In this document: in pieces, positions 1 to 11,600 of the stretch
Position numbering within the stretch: position 1 is the stretch's first letter
Layout: the number at the start of each line of letters is the position of its first letter
DNA from: a virus
Strand: one strand, 5' to 3'
DNA length: 25,834 nt
Virus record (IMG/VR): IMGVR_UViG_3300020473_000736
Coordinates: 1-25,834 of that record
Program-made: the position numbers and the translations under genes
The notes under the pieces: generated by a model
What the model was told of the DNA's origin: nothing
Database searches by the model: none
Seen by the model: only the letters and a program-made list of their open reading frames with translations

Positions 1-129
1 CGTAAGACATCCAAGGTAGTATACAGCGTAAAGGTTGTACCAGATTCGCATATTAGTGTAGATCACGCTCATATCGAGCAGATTGATGATATACACGGTG
101 ATCTAACTACTCATCCTAGAAAATACTGA
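1..129 (+). CDS. C-terminal fragment of an unidentified gene (5' end outside window)
   Basis: An open frame runs from the first base to a TGA at 127-129 and gives 42 residues ending in HPRKY. The residues are mostly polar, with several His and Asp (for example SVDHAHIEQIDD) and no recognisable motif. The stop overlaps the next start as TGATG, which fits a real, translationally coupled upstream gene in the same operon. By position next to baseplate genes it could be a small tail or baseplate accessory protein, but that is inference and I do not recognise the family. Too little is visible to judge its length or function. Confidence 0.6.
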   Translation, partial: RKTSKVVYSVKVVPDSHISVDHAHIEQIDDIHGDLTTHPRKY

Positions 130-416
130 TGTATCAGGCTTTACCTGAAGGAATATTTATTGGCCATAGTCCCATTGCTGGTCAAGGGGTTTTTGGCACT
201 AAGGATATTCCTTTGGGCACTGAATTAGGTATGTCCCATCTTATAATAGGGGAAGAGATTATTAGAACCCCTTTAGGAGGATTTTTAAACCATTCGGATA
301 ATCCAAATTGTGAAAAGTATAGGAAGAAAGATAGGTATTATATCAGAACAATAAAACCAATTGGACCTATGGAAGAATTGACTTTGAAGTATACCTTTTA
401 CGAAGTCGCTAAATAA
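129..416 (+). CDS. Small SET-domain protein, putative protein-lysine methyltransferase
   Basis: This 95-residue protein carries the hallmarks of a minimal SET domain. Seen in the sequence: a GQG turn at residues 18-20 (IAGQGVFG), matching the GxG SAM-binding loop; an NHSDNPN segment at 54-60, matching the NHSxxPN pseudoknot motif; and EELTLKY at 82-88, matching the ELTxDY motif whose Tyr is catalytic. SET proteins transfer a methyl group from S-adenosylmethionine to lysine side chains. At 95 residues it has little or no variable SET-I insert and no pre- or post-SET cysteine cluster. The start is fixed by the one-base overlap TGATG with the upstream gene, and no strong Shine-Dalgarno is visible. 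It lies directly before gp25, so it is probably expressed late with virion genes. The substrate, which could be a virion, ribosomal or host chromosome protein, cannot be inferred. Family assignment is firm; enzymatic activity is inferred. Confidence 0.85.
   Translation: MYQALPEGIFIGHSPIAGQGVFGTKDIPLGTELGMSHLIIGEEIIRTPLGGFLNHSDNPNCEKYRKKDRYYIRTIKPIGPMEELTLKYTFYEVAK
409..416 (+). promoter_or_regulatory. Weak late-promoter-like motif upstream of gp25
   Basis: The stretch GCTAAATAA overlaps the stop codon of the SET gene and ends about 25 bases before the gp25 ATG. It keeps TAAATA of the T4-type late -10 element TATAAATA but differs in the first two bases. A start six or seven bases downstream would leave a leader of about 18 bases. 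This is a weak call: in AT-rich DNA such a hexamer arises easily by chance, and the overlap with TAA is partly forced by the coding sequence. Confidence 0.25.
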
Positions 417-440
417 AGTGACGAACTAGTAATTTTGTAG

Positions 441-839
441 ATGCCTACGAAGGTAGACTTCAAGGATCTATCCATTTCGATGGGTATGAACCCAGTTACA
501 GAAGACGTTCTTATAACCACCGATGAAGATGCGGTTAAAAGAGCGTTATATAATATTGTGATGACCAGGAAGGGAGAAAGATTCTTCAAGCCTGATCTAG
601 GTAGTAATGTTGCAGATTTGTTATTTGAACCTCTTGATGCTGCGACTGCATCTCTTTTAAAAGAAGAGATTGAATATGTAATAAACAAATATGAACCGAG
701 AATTAATTTACTCCGTTGTGATGTAAATCCTGATTACGATGGTAATGGTTTTGAATGTTCTATTTCGTTTGAGATTATTGGTATACCTACTGATGTCCAA
801 GTTCGTGATGTAGAATTCTTTCTAGAAAGAACCCGATAA
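441..839 (+). CDS. 25: Baseplate wedge protein gp25 (GPW/gp25 family)
   Basis: This is a 132-residue protein, the same length class as T4 gp25. It has the family's core motif RKGERFFKPDLGS at residues 43-55, followed by LLFEP, and a C-terminal KYEPRI segment preceding the last beta strands. These correspond to the conserved GER.F.P..G...LFE and YEPRI signatures of the GPW/gp25 family. gp25 is a structural component of the baseplate wedge that sits with gp6 and the inner baseplate. It resembles the small wedge protein of contractile phage tails, R-type pyocins and type VI secretion baseplates. It follows the SET gene after a 24-base gap and its TAA (837-839) directly abuts the gp6 ATG, which implies translational coupling. 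No in-frame ATG lies upstream within the gap, so 441 is the natural start. The assignment is secure. Confidence 0.95.
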   Translation: MPTKVDFKDLSISMGMNPVTEDVLITTDEDAVKRALYNIVMTRKGERFFKPDLGSNVADLLFEPLDAATASLLKEEIEYVINKYEPRINLLRCDVNPDYDGNGFECSISFEIIGIPTDVQVRDVEFFLERTR

Positions 840-2654
840 ATGTCTTACGTTCAAGTTGCCAATTTAGACTTTACAGAGATTAAATCCTCTCTGAAGGAAT
901 ACCTGCGTAGTAATAGTGATTTCACTGATTACGATTTTGAAGGTTCGACTCTTTCTACCATATTAGATGTATTAGCGTATAATACGTACTACACGGCGTT
1001 TAACGCCAATATGGTAGTAAATGAGGCGTTCCTCGAATCAGCGACCCTCAGAGACAATGTGGTGTCTCTGGCTAAGCAAATAGGGTATCTTCCCAAGTCA
1101 TCTGTGTCTCCAACAGCAGTTATTGATATTGCTGCTGATTTTAGTACTCAGCAAAATGTTCCAGAGATTGTTAAACTTCCTAGAGGATCACAATTTCTCA
1201 CCAGAATCAATGGTACCACATATTCTTTCATTACTGCTAAAGATTATGTTGTTGGATTGAATACTCAGAGTATTGCTAACTTTAGCGGTGTAGAAATAAA
1301 GGAAGGAAATTATGTTCTCGAAACTTTTACATTCAATGCAGGGGTTCCCCAAAGGTTTATCCTTCAGAATCCAGGAATCGATACAAGTTCTCTCAAAGTT
1401 ACTATTAGACCAACATTTAGTAGTACTAGTGTGGCTGAGTATCGCCTAGCAGATAATATTATTGGATATGACGGTACATCTCAAGTATTCTTCTTACAAG
1501 AAGGTGAAGATGAACGTTATGAGATCATTTTTGGTGATGGTATCTTGGGTGCAAAATTAGATACAAACAATTATATCGAAGTATCATATATTACAACTAA
1601 TGGTGATGCTGCAAATAACGCTAAGGTCTTCTCATACGGTGCTGTATTAGAAGATAGCACTGGTGCTAGTGATTATGCACCAACAGTTACATTAGTAACC
1701 ACTACAGCAGCATCTGGAGGAGAAACTCTTGAGTCGATTGATTCTGTCAAAAGAAATGCTCCGAAGTTTTTTAACGCACAAAATAGAGCAGTTACAGCAG
1801 ACGACTACGAATCCATTATCCGTCGTATTTTCCCTGCAATTGCTGATATCGTTTGTTATGGTGGAGAAGACGCTAGCCCACCAGAATACGGTAAAGTCAA
1901 AATCGTAATAAAACCGTCTTATTCTGCTAAATTATCACAGTATACTAAAAATTTAATTTCCACTGATCTTAAAAAGTATGCTGTAGTTTCAGTTACACCT
2001 GAAATTGTTGATCCTTCGATTACATATGTTGAATTGCAATCAAACGTATACTATAACAAGTCTAAGACAACTTTAAATGAGTCAGAGTTGAAAGCAGAAG
2101 TTGTATCTTCACTTACCAAGTATAGATCCACATCAGATTTAGAAAAATTTAATGGTAGGTTTAAATACAGTCGTATTGTTGGTATTATTGATGCGACAGA
2201 TGATGCAATTACTTCCAATGAGACTAGTGTTAAATTAAGAAAGGATTTTACACCAGTATTGAATACAATTACTCAATATGAGGTCTGCTATCAAAATGTA
2301 GTGAAGAGTGGATGCACAACACCTGCTGTTCAAAGTAGTGGATTTGTTGTTGCAGATTATCCTGCTGATGTTGTTTACTTGGCCGATGATCAAGTAGGTA
2401 ATGTTTACCTTTATAAAATCGATTCTACCACTCAAAACCGATTTATCCTTAATTCACAGCAAGGAACAATAGATTATGAGAAAGGAGAGGTAATGTTGAA
2501 TCGGTTAAATATAATCAAAGGAACTTATGATGATGAAAGGATCGAACTTCGTGTTACTCCTTCCAATAAAGATATTTACGCTTATCGTGAGGCATATCTA
2601 AGTTTAGATTTGCAATCTAGCGTATTCCTGATCACCCAAGAAGCACTAATCTGA
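840..2654 (+). CDS. 6: Baseplate wedge subunit gp6 (Baseplate_J-like)
   Basis: This 604-residue protein is close in size to T4 gp6 (about 660). Diagnostic segments are the N-terminal helical region around residues 30-85 (DYDFEGSTLSTILDVLAYN, then NMVVNEAFLESATLRDNVVS and GYLPKS) and the loop YGGEDASPPEYGKV at 340-353, which matches T4-like gp6 proteins almost word for word. gp6 dimers link neighbouring wedges into the continuous ring of the baseplate, and their rearrangement accompanies the change from the high-energy to the sheath-contracted state. The ATG directly follows the gp25 stop. The gene ends TGA TAA and the next ATG follows at once, giving two in-frame stops before the giant gene. 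Weak purine-rich sequence (AGAAAG) precedes the start. The C-terminal 150 residues are more beta-rich and lack recognisable motifs. The assignment is secure. Confidence 0.95.
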   Translation: MSYVQVANLDFTEIKSSLKEYLRSNSDFTDYDFEGSTLSTILDVLAYNTYYTAFNANMVVNEAFLESATLRDNVVSLAKQIGYLPKSSVSPTAVIDIAADFSTQQNVPEIVKLPRGSQFLTRINGTTYSFITAKDYVVGLNTQSIANFSGVEIKEGNYVLETFTFNAGVPQRFILQNPGIDTSSLKVTIRPTFSSTSVAEYRLADNIIGYDGTSQVFFLQEGEDERYEIIFGDGILGAKLDTNNYIEVSYITTNGDAANNAKVFSYGAVLEDSTGASDYAPTVTLVTTTAASGGETLESIDSVKRNAPKFFNAQNRAVTADDYESIIRRIFPAIADIVCYGGEDASPPEYGKVKIVIKPSYSAKLSQYTKNLISTDLKKYAVVSVTPEIVDPSITYVELQSNVYYNKSKTTLNESELKAEVVSSLTKYRSTSDLEKFNGRFKYSRIVGIIDATDDAITSNETSVKLRKDFTPVLNTITQYEVCYQNVVKSGCTTPAVQSSGFVVADYPADVVYLADDQVGNVYLYKIDSTTQNRFILNSQQGTIDYEKGEVMLNRLNIIKGTYDDERIELRVTPSNKDIYAYREAYLSLDLQSSVFLITQEALI

Positions 2655-2657
2655 TAA

Positions 2658-5600
2658 ATGGCGGGTCCAAGTTTAGCAGCACTGATTGAAAGTCAGTTAC
2701 CAGATTTCATTGTCGAGGATTACCCCCTCGTAACGAATTTTCTGTCGAAATACTATGAGGCTCTGTCCATAAGTGAAGGTCCGCAAGATGTAATTAATAA
2801 TTTTGAGAAATATCTTGATGTAGATACATTCTCACCTGAGATTCTTGTTAAGACAGCAAGTTTAGAACTAGAAATAACTTTAGGTACTGATAATATTGAT
2901 ATTACAGTAGATAATACTGATGGATTCCCAAACAGTAATGGGATGATAATGATCGATCAGGAAATCTTCTTATATACGTCTAAAACCCAGACTCAATTCA
3001 AGAATTGTATTCGTGGTTATAGTGCAAAGACAGAACTTGGCGATTTATACAACGATATTAAATTTGTTAACTCTGCAGCTGCTGTACATAAGCAATATGC
3101 TGTTGTTAATAACCTAAGCAACCTTCTATTGGCTGCTTTAATCAAGAATTACGAAGAACAGTATACTAGTGGTTTCCCATATCCTTATCTTAGAGATCAA
3201 ACGAATAAGAACCTCTTAGTTAAGAGGATAAAGGACTTTTATAACGTCAAAGGTACACCACAGTCACTGGAGTTCATCTTCCAGATGCTGTTTAGTGTCA
3301 AACCCGACATCATCTATCCAAAAGAGAATGTTTATAAGGCATCTGAGTCTGGATGGAACAATAAAGAACTTTTAGTTGTAGAAGCTATATCTGGTGATAT
3401 TAGAAAGGTTGTTGGTAACCCTGTAGTACAGACTCCAGATCCATATAACCCTGAATTAACTGCTGCTAATGCAATTATCGACAATATAGTCGGTGAACCT
3501 TATCAAGGTAGTTTACAATACACTTTAACCATCTCACCTGGTTCTAAAGAGGGTGAATTTGCTATAGCAAGACGTACATTCTTAATGAATGAACTTTCTA
3601 GCAATGCTGGACCTGGAGATCGTATAGATGTCTTCTCTACGATTGGTTTTCCAGAAAGAGATGGTCGAGTTATCATAGGAGTTGAAGAAATTACCTATAG
3701 TAACAAAACTGCAACTCAATTTATCATAAAAGAGAGGGATGCTGTTAATAGTCAGAACAAACAGGAGTATACACATAAGAAATTAGTTAGAGCCTTCACT
3801 AAAAACAACTTAGTTGGTCATTGGAACGAAAATGGAGTTTCTGGTGAAGTACATCTCCGTATATACGGTCTTGTATCTGGATTAAAGTCTAAAGGTATTG
3901 AACCAGAGGCAAGTGCTGGTCTAGAATATGATGAAACAGCAGATAACTACTTCGATGTCTCATCAGGTGGTATTCCATACGTTAATTTCAACAATATGGT
4001 CGAATTTAGGTCATCTGGATTTTCTGATGACTTACCATTATCTAACGAATGGATTATTAACGAAAATTTCTCAAAATTAAGTGGTTCAGACCCAAGTAAC
4101 GTAGGAACTAACAATATTAAGGATAAACTTCTTTCGGATGTCTCTGCAATCTATAGAGATGCTGAAAATTACTATATTGCGTCTTCTGGATTCCCATCTT
4201 ATGCTATTGGCCCATTTGATAACATTGAAACACCTCAAGATCAAGAATATCTTAAGATTTTACCTAGAAAACCAATAGAGGCTAGTTCTAAGAATATTAC
4301 AACCTCAAAAGAGGTTGGTGTTTTGGTTAATGGTGTTCCTATACTCAATCATAAGTCAGAAAGAGGTTTAGATTACGGTGCACTCGAAAAAATCACTATT
4401 ACTGACCCAGGAAGGAATTATAGTGTTCCACCTACTGTTAATATCGAAGGTGATGCAACTGCAACTGCTGAAATCAATGGGTTAGGTGAAATTACTGCTG
4501 TTAATGTTACAAATCCTGGAACTGGGTATACCAGTGCTCCAGCTGTCACATTTACTAGTGGATCAGGAGGTCAATTCACTGTTTTGATCCAGCAAGGTGA
4601 AATTGCCAACATTTATCTCTCTGTTAATGCTCAAGCACAAATAATTGATGCTGGTTCTGATTATACAGAGGCACCAGACGTTTTTATCTACGATGCTAGT
4701 GGAAAAGGTGGTGGTGCATTCTTTACCTGCCAAATAGATGCTACAACAGGTAAGATTACTGGATTTACTAAGCAATCTGGTGGTTTTGACTATGTGGACA
4801 GTTCTACAACTGTCACATTGGTTCCTAAGTCTAGAATGGCATCTGCAACTGCTGTTTTGACTAGATGGCAGTATAACAGATACTTAGAGATGTCTGTTGA
4901 CAATGGAAATGCTTCTGGTATCGTAGAAGACTCTAATGACCCTAATTATGGTTATGCATATGGCCATATCATTGCTCCTTCTTCTTTAAAGGTGCAAAGA
5001 GTAGATAATGTTGATGGTCAGGGTAACCCTTTATCGAATAAGAGTCATTCTCCAATATTAGGGTGGGCTTATGATGGAAATCCCATATATGGTAGTTTTG
5101 GATACGAAAATGCTTATCAGGACGTTACTGCTGCCAATCCTACTGTAAAAAGGATGGGATCTAGTTGGAAACTCAAAACAAGTAGAATATCCGATGCACC
5201 AAGCATAACAACTTACTCATTAGGTCGTTTTACTAATGATTATGAATTTGAAGAGCGTTTAGGTGATCTAGACGCTAATAATGGACGTTTTTGCACAACA
5301 CCAGAATTTCCCAATGGTGTATATGCATATTTTATGACTACTGATGATACGGAAGCACCTACCTTCCCATATACAATTGGTGAGTCATTTTATAACGTTC
5401 CTATCGAAGAAAACTGGAAACCTAAGTCTAGACAAGCATTTTTACCAGATGGAGTTCGTAGAAGGACTGTTAGTGCAAATGATAAGACAGGAGAACTATT
5501 AACTTCTAGAGTTAGTGGTATTGAGTATGGGCCAATTACAAATGTTGAGGTTCATCAATCTTCTTACAATTTTACGAATGAAGACGTTCTATACATCGAT

Positions 5601-8600
5601 AATTCCATTAATGATAATGGAGATGGACTATTTGCTGCTGTAGACCAAATTCAAGGTCAGGAAGTTGCATCTTTGTCCTGTAACACTCCTAAGAACCTTT
5701 ATCTTACTTGTAATGATAATGTATACCTAAACCATAATACTGTCCTTACACAGGATAATAGCGGTGCTACAGGAACGGTTATAGGTAAGATCGAAGAAGA
5801 TAATAAATTTGTAGTAAAAAATGTTACAGGAACGTTTAATAAAATTGATCCAGTTCAATCAACTACAGAAATTTACAATATAACCTTTGACGATACTGTT
5901 GTAGCAGATGTTGGATCTTTCATTGTTTATGCTGTTAATAGTGGTGGTGTATCACACGAAGCTGCTATTGGTAAGGTCTTACGTAACGTATTTGATAAAA
6001 ATACTGTTATTGTAGAATTGCAGAATGCTAACCCAGATTTAGAAACTACTGTTGTAGATGGTAATACTGTTACTATCCCTAGTACATCTTACAATAAACT
6101 TGGATTCTTTGCTGATGGTAATGGTTGTGCTATTGGTGAAGATTCAGCAACTATTGTAAATGTTAGAGCTCTATCTAAAAACTTTACATTACTTGATGTA
6201 GAAGATAATATTGCTGTTCTTAGAACTGCTAGTAAGAGACACGGTTTAGCAGTTGGTGATGATGTTATTGTTACCGTTCAACCTGACTCTAGTATTTCTA
6301 CACAGAAGTATTATGTAGAAACTAAGAAATATAATACAATTAAATTAAACCCACCCACAAAAGTCACTGATATCAATGGATCTGGGATAGCTAGATTAAC
6401 CTTGGTTAATGCTGGTAGTGGATTTACTCCATCAACTACTTTTGCTGGACTTACCCTTACCAATGCTTCTGGTACTGGTCAAAGTGCAACAGTTACCCTT
6501 ACCACAAATTCTGGTGGCCACGTAGAGTCATTTATTATAGCAAATAAAGGTGATGGGTATGGTTATGGAAATATCTTAACTATACAATCTAGTTTACTAG
6601 GTGGTAACGTTAATAGTCAGGAGTGTTCATTCTTTGTTGATGCTGCTGGTTGTGCCAAAGGTGATACTGTCATATTAACTACTAGTGCAGCTGGTTTTTC
6701 AGCAGGTGATATAGTTCAGATTACTGATGAGTTCTGTGAAATTGATAGTGTTTCAGGTAACGAAATAACTGTAGTACGTGGTGTCAATGGATCGGAAGCA
6801 GAAGATCATATAGAAGGTGTATCTGTAACATTAGTATCTAATGTTTATAGGTTTGAAAAAGATGCTAGTATATCCTTTGGTGGAAATACTGCATTTGTAG
6901 ATTCTTACAATTCTGAGACTCAAGACCTTACTGTTTATTATCAAAATGAAGGTGATACAGTAATTACTACATCATCTACATTTTTAGATGGTAGTACTCC
7001 TGCTAAACAGGTTTCTATAGCAAGTGCTCCAGATACTTCTTTGAAGTTTAGGTTTAGAAAGGATGGAGAGACAGAATGGAATAAAAATATTACATTAGAT
7101 ATTCAAAGAACATATCGTTACCTATTTGACACTAGTGATACCTCTTTACTCAATAGGAATCTTAAATTCTATGAGAATGTCTATAAAACTACAGATTTAA
7201 TACAGGCTTTTGAATCAGATACTAAACCAGGTGCTAACGGATCGTTTACTACATTCCAATTAGGATATGGTATACCTATAGATGGATCTACTTGGAATAG
7301 TACACCTGTACTAGATATTCCTCCTAAAATTTATTATGGAGAGGTATCTAATAAGATTGATAGTGAAGCACAGTTCTTTACTCTTGTAGAAGACCCATTT
7401 GCAGGTAAACACCCTGTATTTTATGGATATGAGATGGAGTTTGCTTATAGGCTTACTACTACTCCTCAAAATGAAGGATTTACAAATGTTCAATACTATA
7501 CAGACTCTCTATACGCTGTAGGAGCGATTAAGAGGGTTAAAGTCATTAGTGGTGGTAAAAACTACACAATGCCACCTTTAGTTCCTGGTGTCTTCTTAAA
7601 TAAGCGTTTTAGAGGTGCTTTTACTCCAAATATCATCGATGGTAGAATTGTATCAGTTACAGTCACTGATACTGGATTAAATTACTCAAAACCCATTGTT
7701 TTGCTTGAAAATATCGGAAATGGAGCAAATGCTAAGTTTAATGTTGAATTAAGACCAGATGGAAGTGTAGGACGTATTATTCCTACAGTTGAAGGTATTG
7801 ATTACCCCGATACAACTACTTTACGTCTTTATGAGTCTGATGTCAAGTTATTTGCTCACGGAGACGATATTGGTAAGTTGGCAACCCTAGAAATCATTTC
7901 TTCGGGTAAAGACTTCAATAACGATCCAACATTGACTCCACAAGTCAATCCACCCATTGTAATGACTCTAAACAATATGCCAGATAAGGCATTCTTGAAT
8001 GGAGAGCTAATTACGCAAAGAAACCTAGGTGGAGACGTAATTGCTTCTGGTAGAGTCGATTATTGGGTTGACGGTATTAATATTCTTCGTTTGAAGGGTA
8101 TTTACGGAAACTTCGATTCTAGGTATCAAATCTATGGTGAAACACTTCGTAGTTATGCAAGTATTCAAAAAATCTTTGTAGCAGACATTGTTCCCGAAAT
8201 TGGACCTACAAGTACTTCAGTTGGTTCATATTCAAGTGATAGAAGTAAATTAAGTGCAGTTTCTCAAAAAGTCCAAGATGGAGTCTATTATCAAGATTAT
8301 TCTTACGTAGTTAAGTCTACAGTCTCTATTAACGACTGGAGAGACTTTGTTAAGCGTTTTACCCATCCTGCTGGATTTAACCTCTTTGGAGAGGTCTTAA
8401 TTGAGTCTGAAGGTGATGGAACGCAACCAGAGACTATTGACACTCCACAATCGGGTATTAAGGATAATGGCTTTGGTGCTGTCCTTAGTATTCTAGAACC
8501 AGGCGTTTTGGGTGTTACTTGTTCTCATAAGTCGAGAAAGATTACTCAATCCCACGTTAGAGTCGATTCTATGTCGAAACAACGTGGTAAGGGAACTATT

Positions 8601-11600
8601 AACTATAGTGAACAAAATAACGTTGAAATTGAAGTATTTGACTTAGATCTATCACCAGAATTTGATGGTGCTATTCAGGCTGATGGTACAATCACTGGTA
8701 CGACTCAATTTACATTATTCAAGAAAGATATAAACGAAGTACTATCTCCATATAATGCAAGACAATTAATTGTTACTTTAGATGGTGTTTTACAGGATCC
8801 TGATACTGCTTATACAATTAGTGGATCAACAATAACATTTGCTTCACCTCCATTAGGACCATATATTGATACTCGTACTGGTATTGCTGTTCCTGGTGTG
8901 ACTTTCTATGGAAAGTCGATGAAATTCCAGGATGATACTAATAATGCTGAATGGATGCTAGAAGCGACTAATATTACTTCTCAGTTTGATGGTACTACTA
9001 AAGAATTTGATCTTGGTATTACTATTGCAGAAAATGATCATTTATACGTTTCTTTAGATGGTGTTATTCAGGAACCAGATGTAGCGTTTACATTAACACC
9101 AGGTGGTATTGGTACTAGTAAGATTACCTTTAGTGAAGCACCAAGACAAGTTGGTAAGATTGTAGAATTAGATATTGGTGATGCAACTAATTGGTTGGTA
9201 AATGACTTTGTTGTTGGCCAAACTTCTGGAGCAAGAGGTGAAATTGTTGCTAAGAGATATTTCCGAGGTAACAAGTACCTAGATGCTGCTAATATCATTA
9301 AAGATAATGCTTCTGTATTAGCAGAAGAATCAGTTGGTATATTAGATGATACTAGTAAATTTAAACCTGAATATTTCCAATATCCAGGTCTAGGAAGAAA
9401 TCAGTGTATTGTTGACCTTAAGTCTGTTCTTAGGGCAATGTCAGATGACCTTATACAAGGTGGTAACAGTAATACATTTGATGCTGCTAAAGAGTATCTA
9501 CTAGATCCTTCAGATCCTAATTCCGATATTAAGCATATTGAGGGAGAAGTAGAAGCAACTTTATGGGCTATGAAGTATCTTAAGGATATGACTATCCTTG
9601 CGGTACGTAATAAGTTTGGTATAGACAATCTATACGACTTCCAGAGAGCAGCAGCATCTGATTTTAAATTAACACCTTCTAATGCAGTATACACTCCTTC
9701 TAATGGTACATTTGTACTAACTATACCAAATCACGAGCTTACTACAGAAGATTACATAACCATTGCTGATAATGCACTAAAATTTAGTTGCACAATGGGA
9801 ACTGGGGATAAGACTTATCCAAGACAAGGTGATCCTGCTTACAGGTCAACTTTGGCCATTACAAATGTAACAGGTGATGATGTTACTGTTAATGTAGGTG
9901 CTACAACCAATATTACTCATACTCCTACTGCTGGTTCCTATGATCCTGCTACAGGTTTATTAGAACTAACTATTGGATCTCATAACCTTAAACCTAATAC
10001 TGCTGTTAAGATTGCTCCTAACTCACTATCATTCAGTTGTGAGATGGATGATCAGGCTACAGTCAAGACATATCCTAGAACAACCGATCCTTACTTCGAC
10101 ACTGCTGTTAATATCGTAAGTACTGGATCTACTTTCCATACTGCTACTGGTGCAATTTATAGTGGTACTACAGGTATTATGACTGTTACCGTTCCAGATC
10201 ACGGATTTGAGAATGGAGATAAAGTTAAAATTGCTGATGGTGGAATAACATTTAGTTGTACCTATGGTGCTGGAGTTCACAACTATGTTGGTGGTACTGC
10301 AACCAATGCTATAACTGTCACAGGTGGTTCTCAAATGAATGTCACCAATGCTCAGTATACTCCTAGCACTGGCGATTTAATATTGACTATTGGTGCTGGC
10401 CATAATCTTACACTTGTAGATACAATTACTATTGCTGCTGGATCATTAACTTTCCAATGTGATTTGGATAACTTTGGTTCTGATCACTCTTATCCACGTT
10501 CTACTGACCCTGTATACAACAAAGCAATTGGAATTAAAGCAGTAGGTAGCACAACTATTACAGTTGATGTTGGTGTAAGTTCTCCTGGTTCTGCATATCC
10601 ACGTTCTACTGATGCTATCAGTGGCAAGTTTATGCCAATTTCAAATGTAACTGATAACACATTTGATATATCAGTATTAGATACAATTCCTTCTACTAAC
10701 ACTGATGTACACACTTATGTAAGTTCAGTACCTAATGCTATTGAGTTAGAAAAGGGTAGGATTACACTTCAAGTTGGTTCTTCTCCTTTAGTAAGTCATA
10801 ACGTTAGTAATGCTCAATATGACCCTCAAACGGGTGATATGGTTTTAACTATTGGTACCCATAGTTTAAACACAAATGAAAGTATTAAGTTATTAGATAA
10901 TTCTATAAGATTTAGTTGTACAGAGGGTAGTGGAGAGTATTCATATCCTAGACCAGATACAATTCCATTAACTGCAACTACTGGCACCACATACAATCCA
11001 ACGACAGGTGTTATGAGTGTTACCACAACTGGTAACCACGGATTAGTAGATGGTGACTGGATTAAATTTGCTGATGGTTCATTATCACTTAGTTGTGATT
11101 ATGGTACTACAAACCACACATATGTTGGTGGAACTTCTATTGATGCTCTTTCTTCTGGTGGAACTAACTACAATGTCATTGGTGCAAATTATAATTCTGC
11201 TAATGGAGAGATGGTTCTTACAATTGGAACTCATTCTCTATCAACCAGTGATACTGTATTAATTGCTGCAAATGCTATAGCATTTACTTGTGATGCAGAT
11301 AATAATGCTACTACTCACACATATCCTCGTATTGGAGATCCTGCTTATAATACAGCAATTGATATTGATGCTGTAGATCAAGGTGCTGGTACTATTACAG
11401 TTAATGTTGGTGCTGCATCTGGTGGTCAGACAAAAACATATCCTAGAGAAACGGATTATCCACACGATAGATGGTTAAAGGTTTCTAATACTCAGGCTGA
11501 TACTACAGTATTTGAAGTTACTGTTTTAGATGCAATTCCTTCTACAAATACTAATACTCACGTATTTGTTTCAGCAGTTGCTGATGGTATTAGTAAGAAG

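Noticed and set aside
1-129. Upstream fragment as the gp5 lysozyme C-terminus
   Set aside because: Position alone suggested it, but the 42 residues lack the repetitive beta-helix pattern of the gp5 C-terminal region and have no motif I can recognise.
834-2661. GATAAATG before gp6 and before the giant gene as late promoters
   Set aside because: They resemble NATAAATA but end in the start codon itself, so transcripts from them would start inside the gene. They arise from TAA-ATG joints.
11050-11262. A 70-codon + strand frame inside the giant gene
   Set aside because: It is out of frame within the repeat array and reads as Leu/Val/Met-rich low-complexity sequence, a shift product of GGT/ACT/GAT-rich codons.
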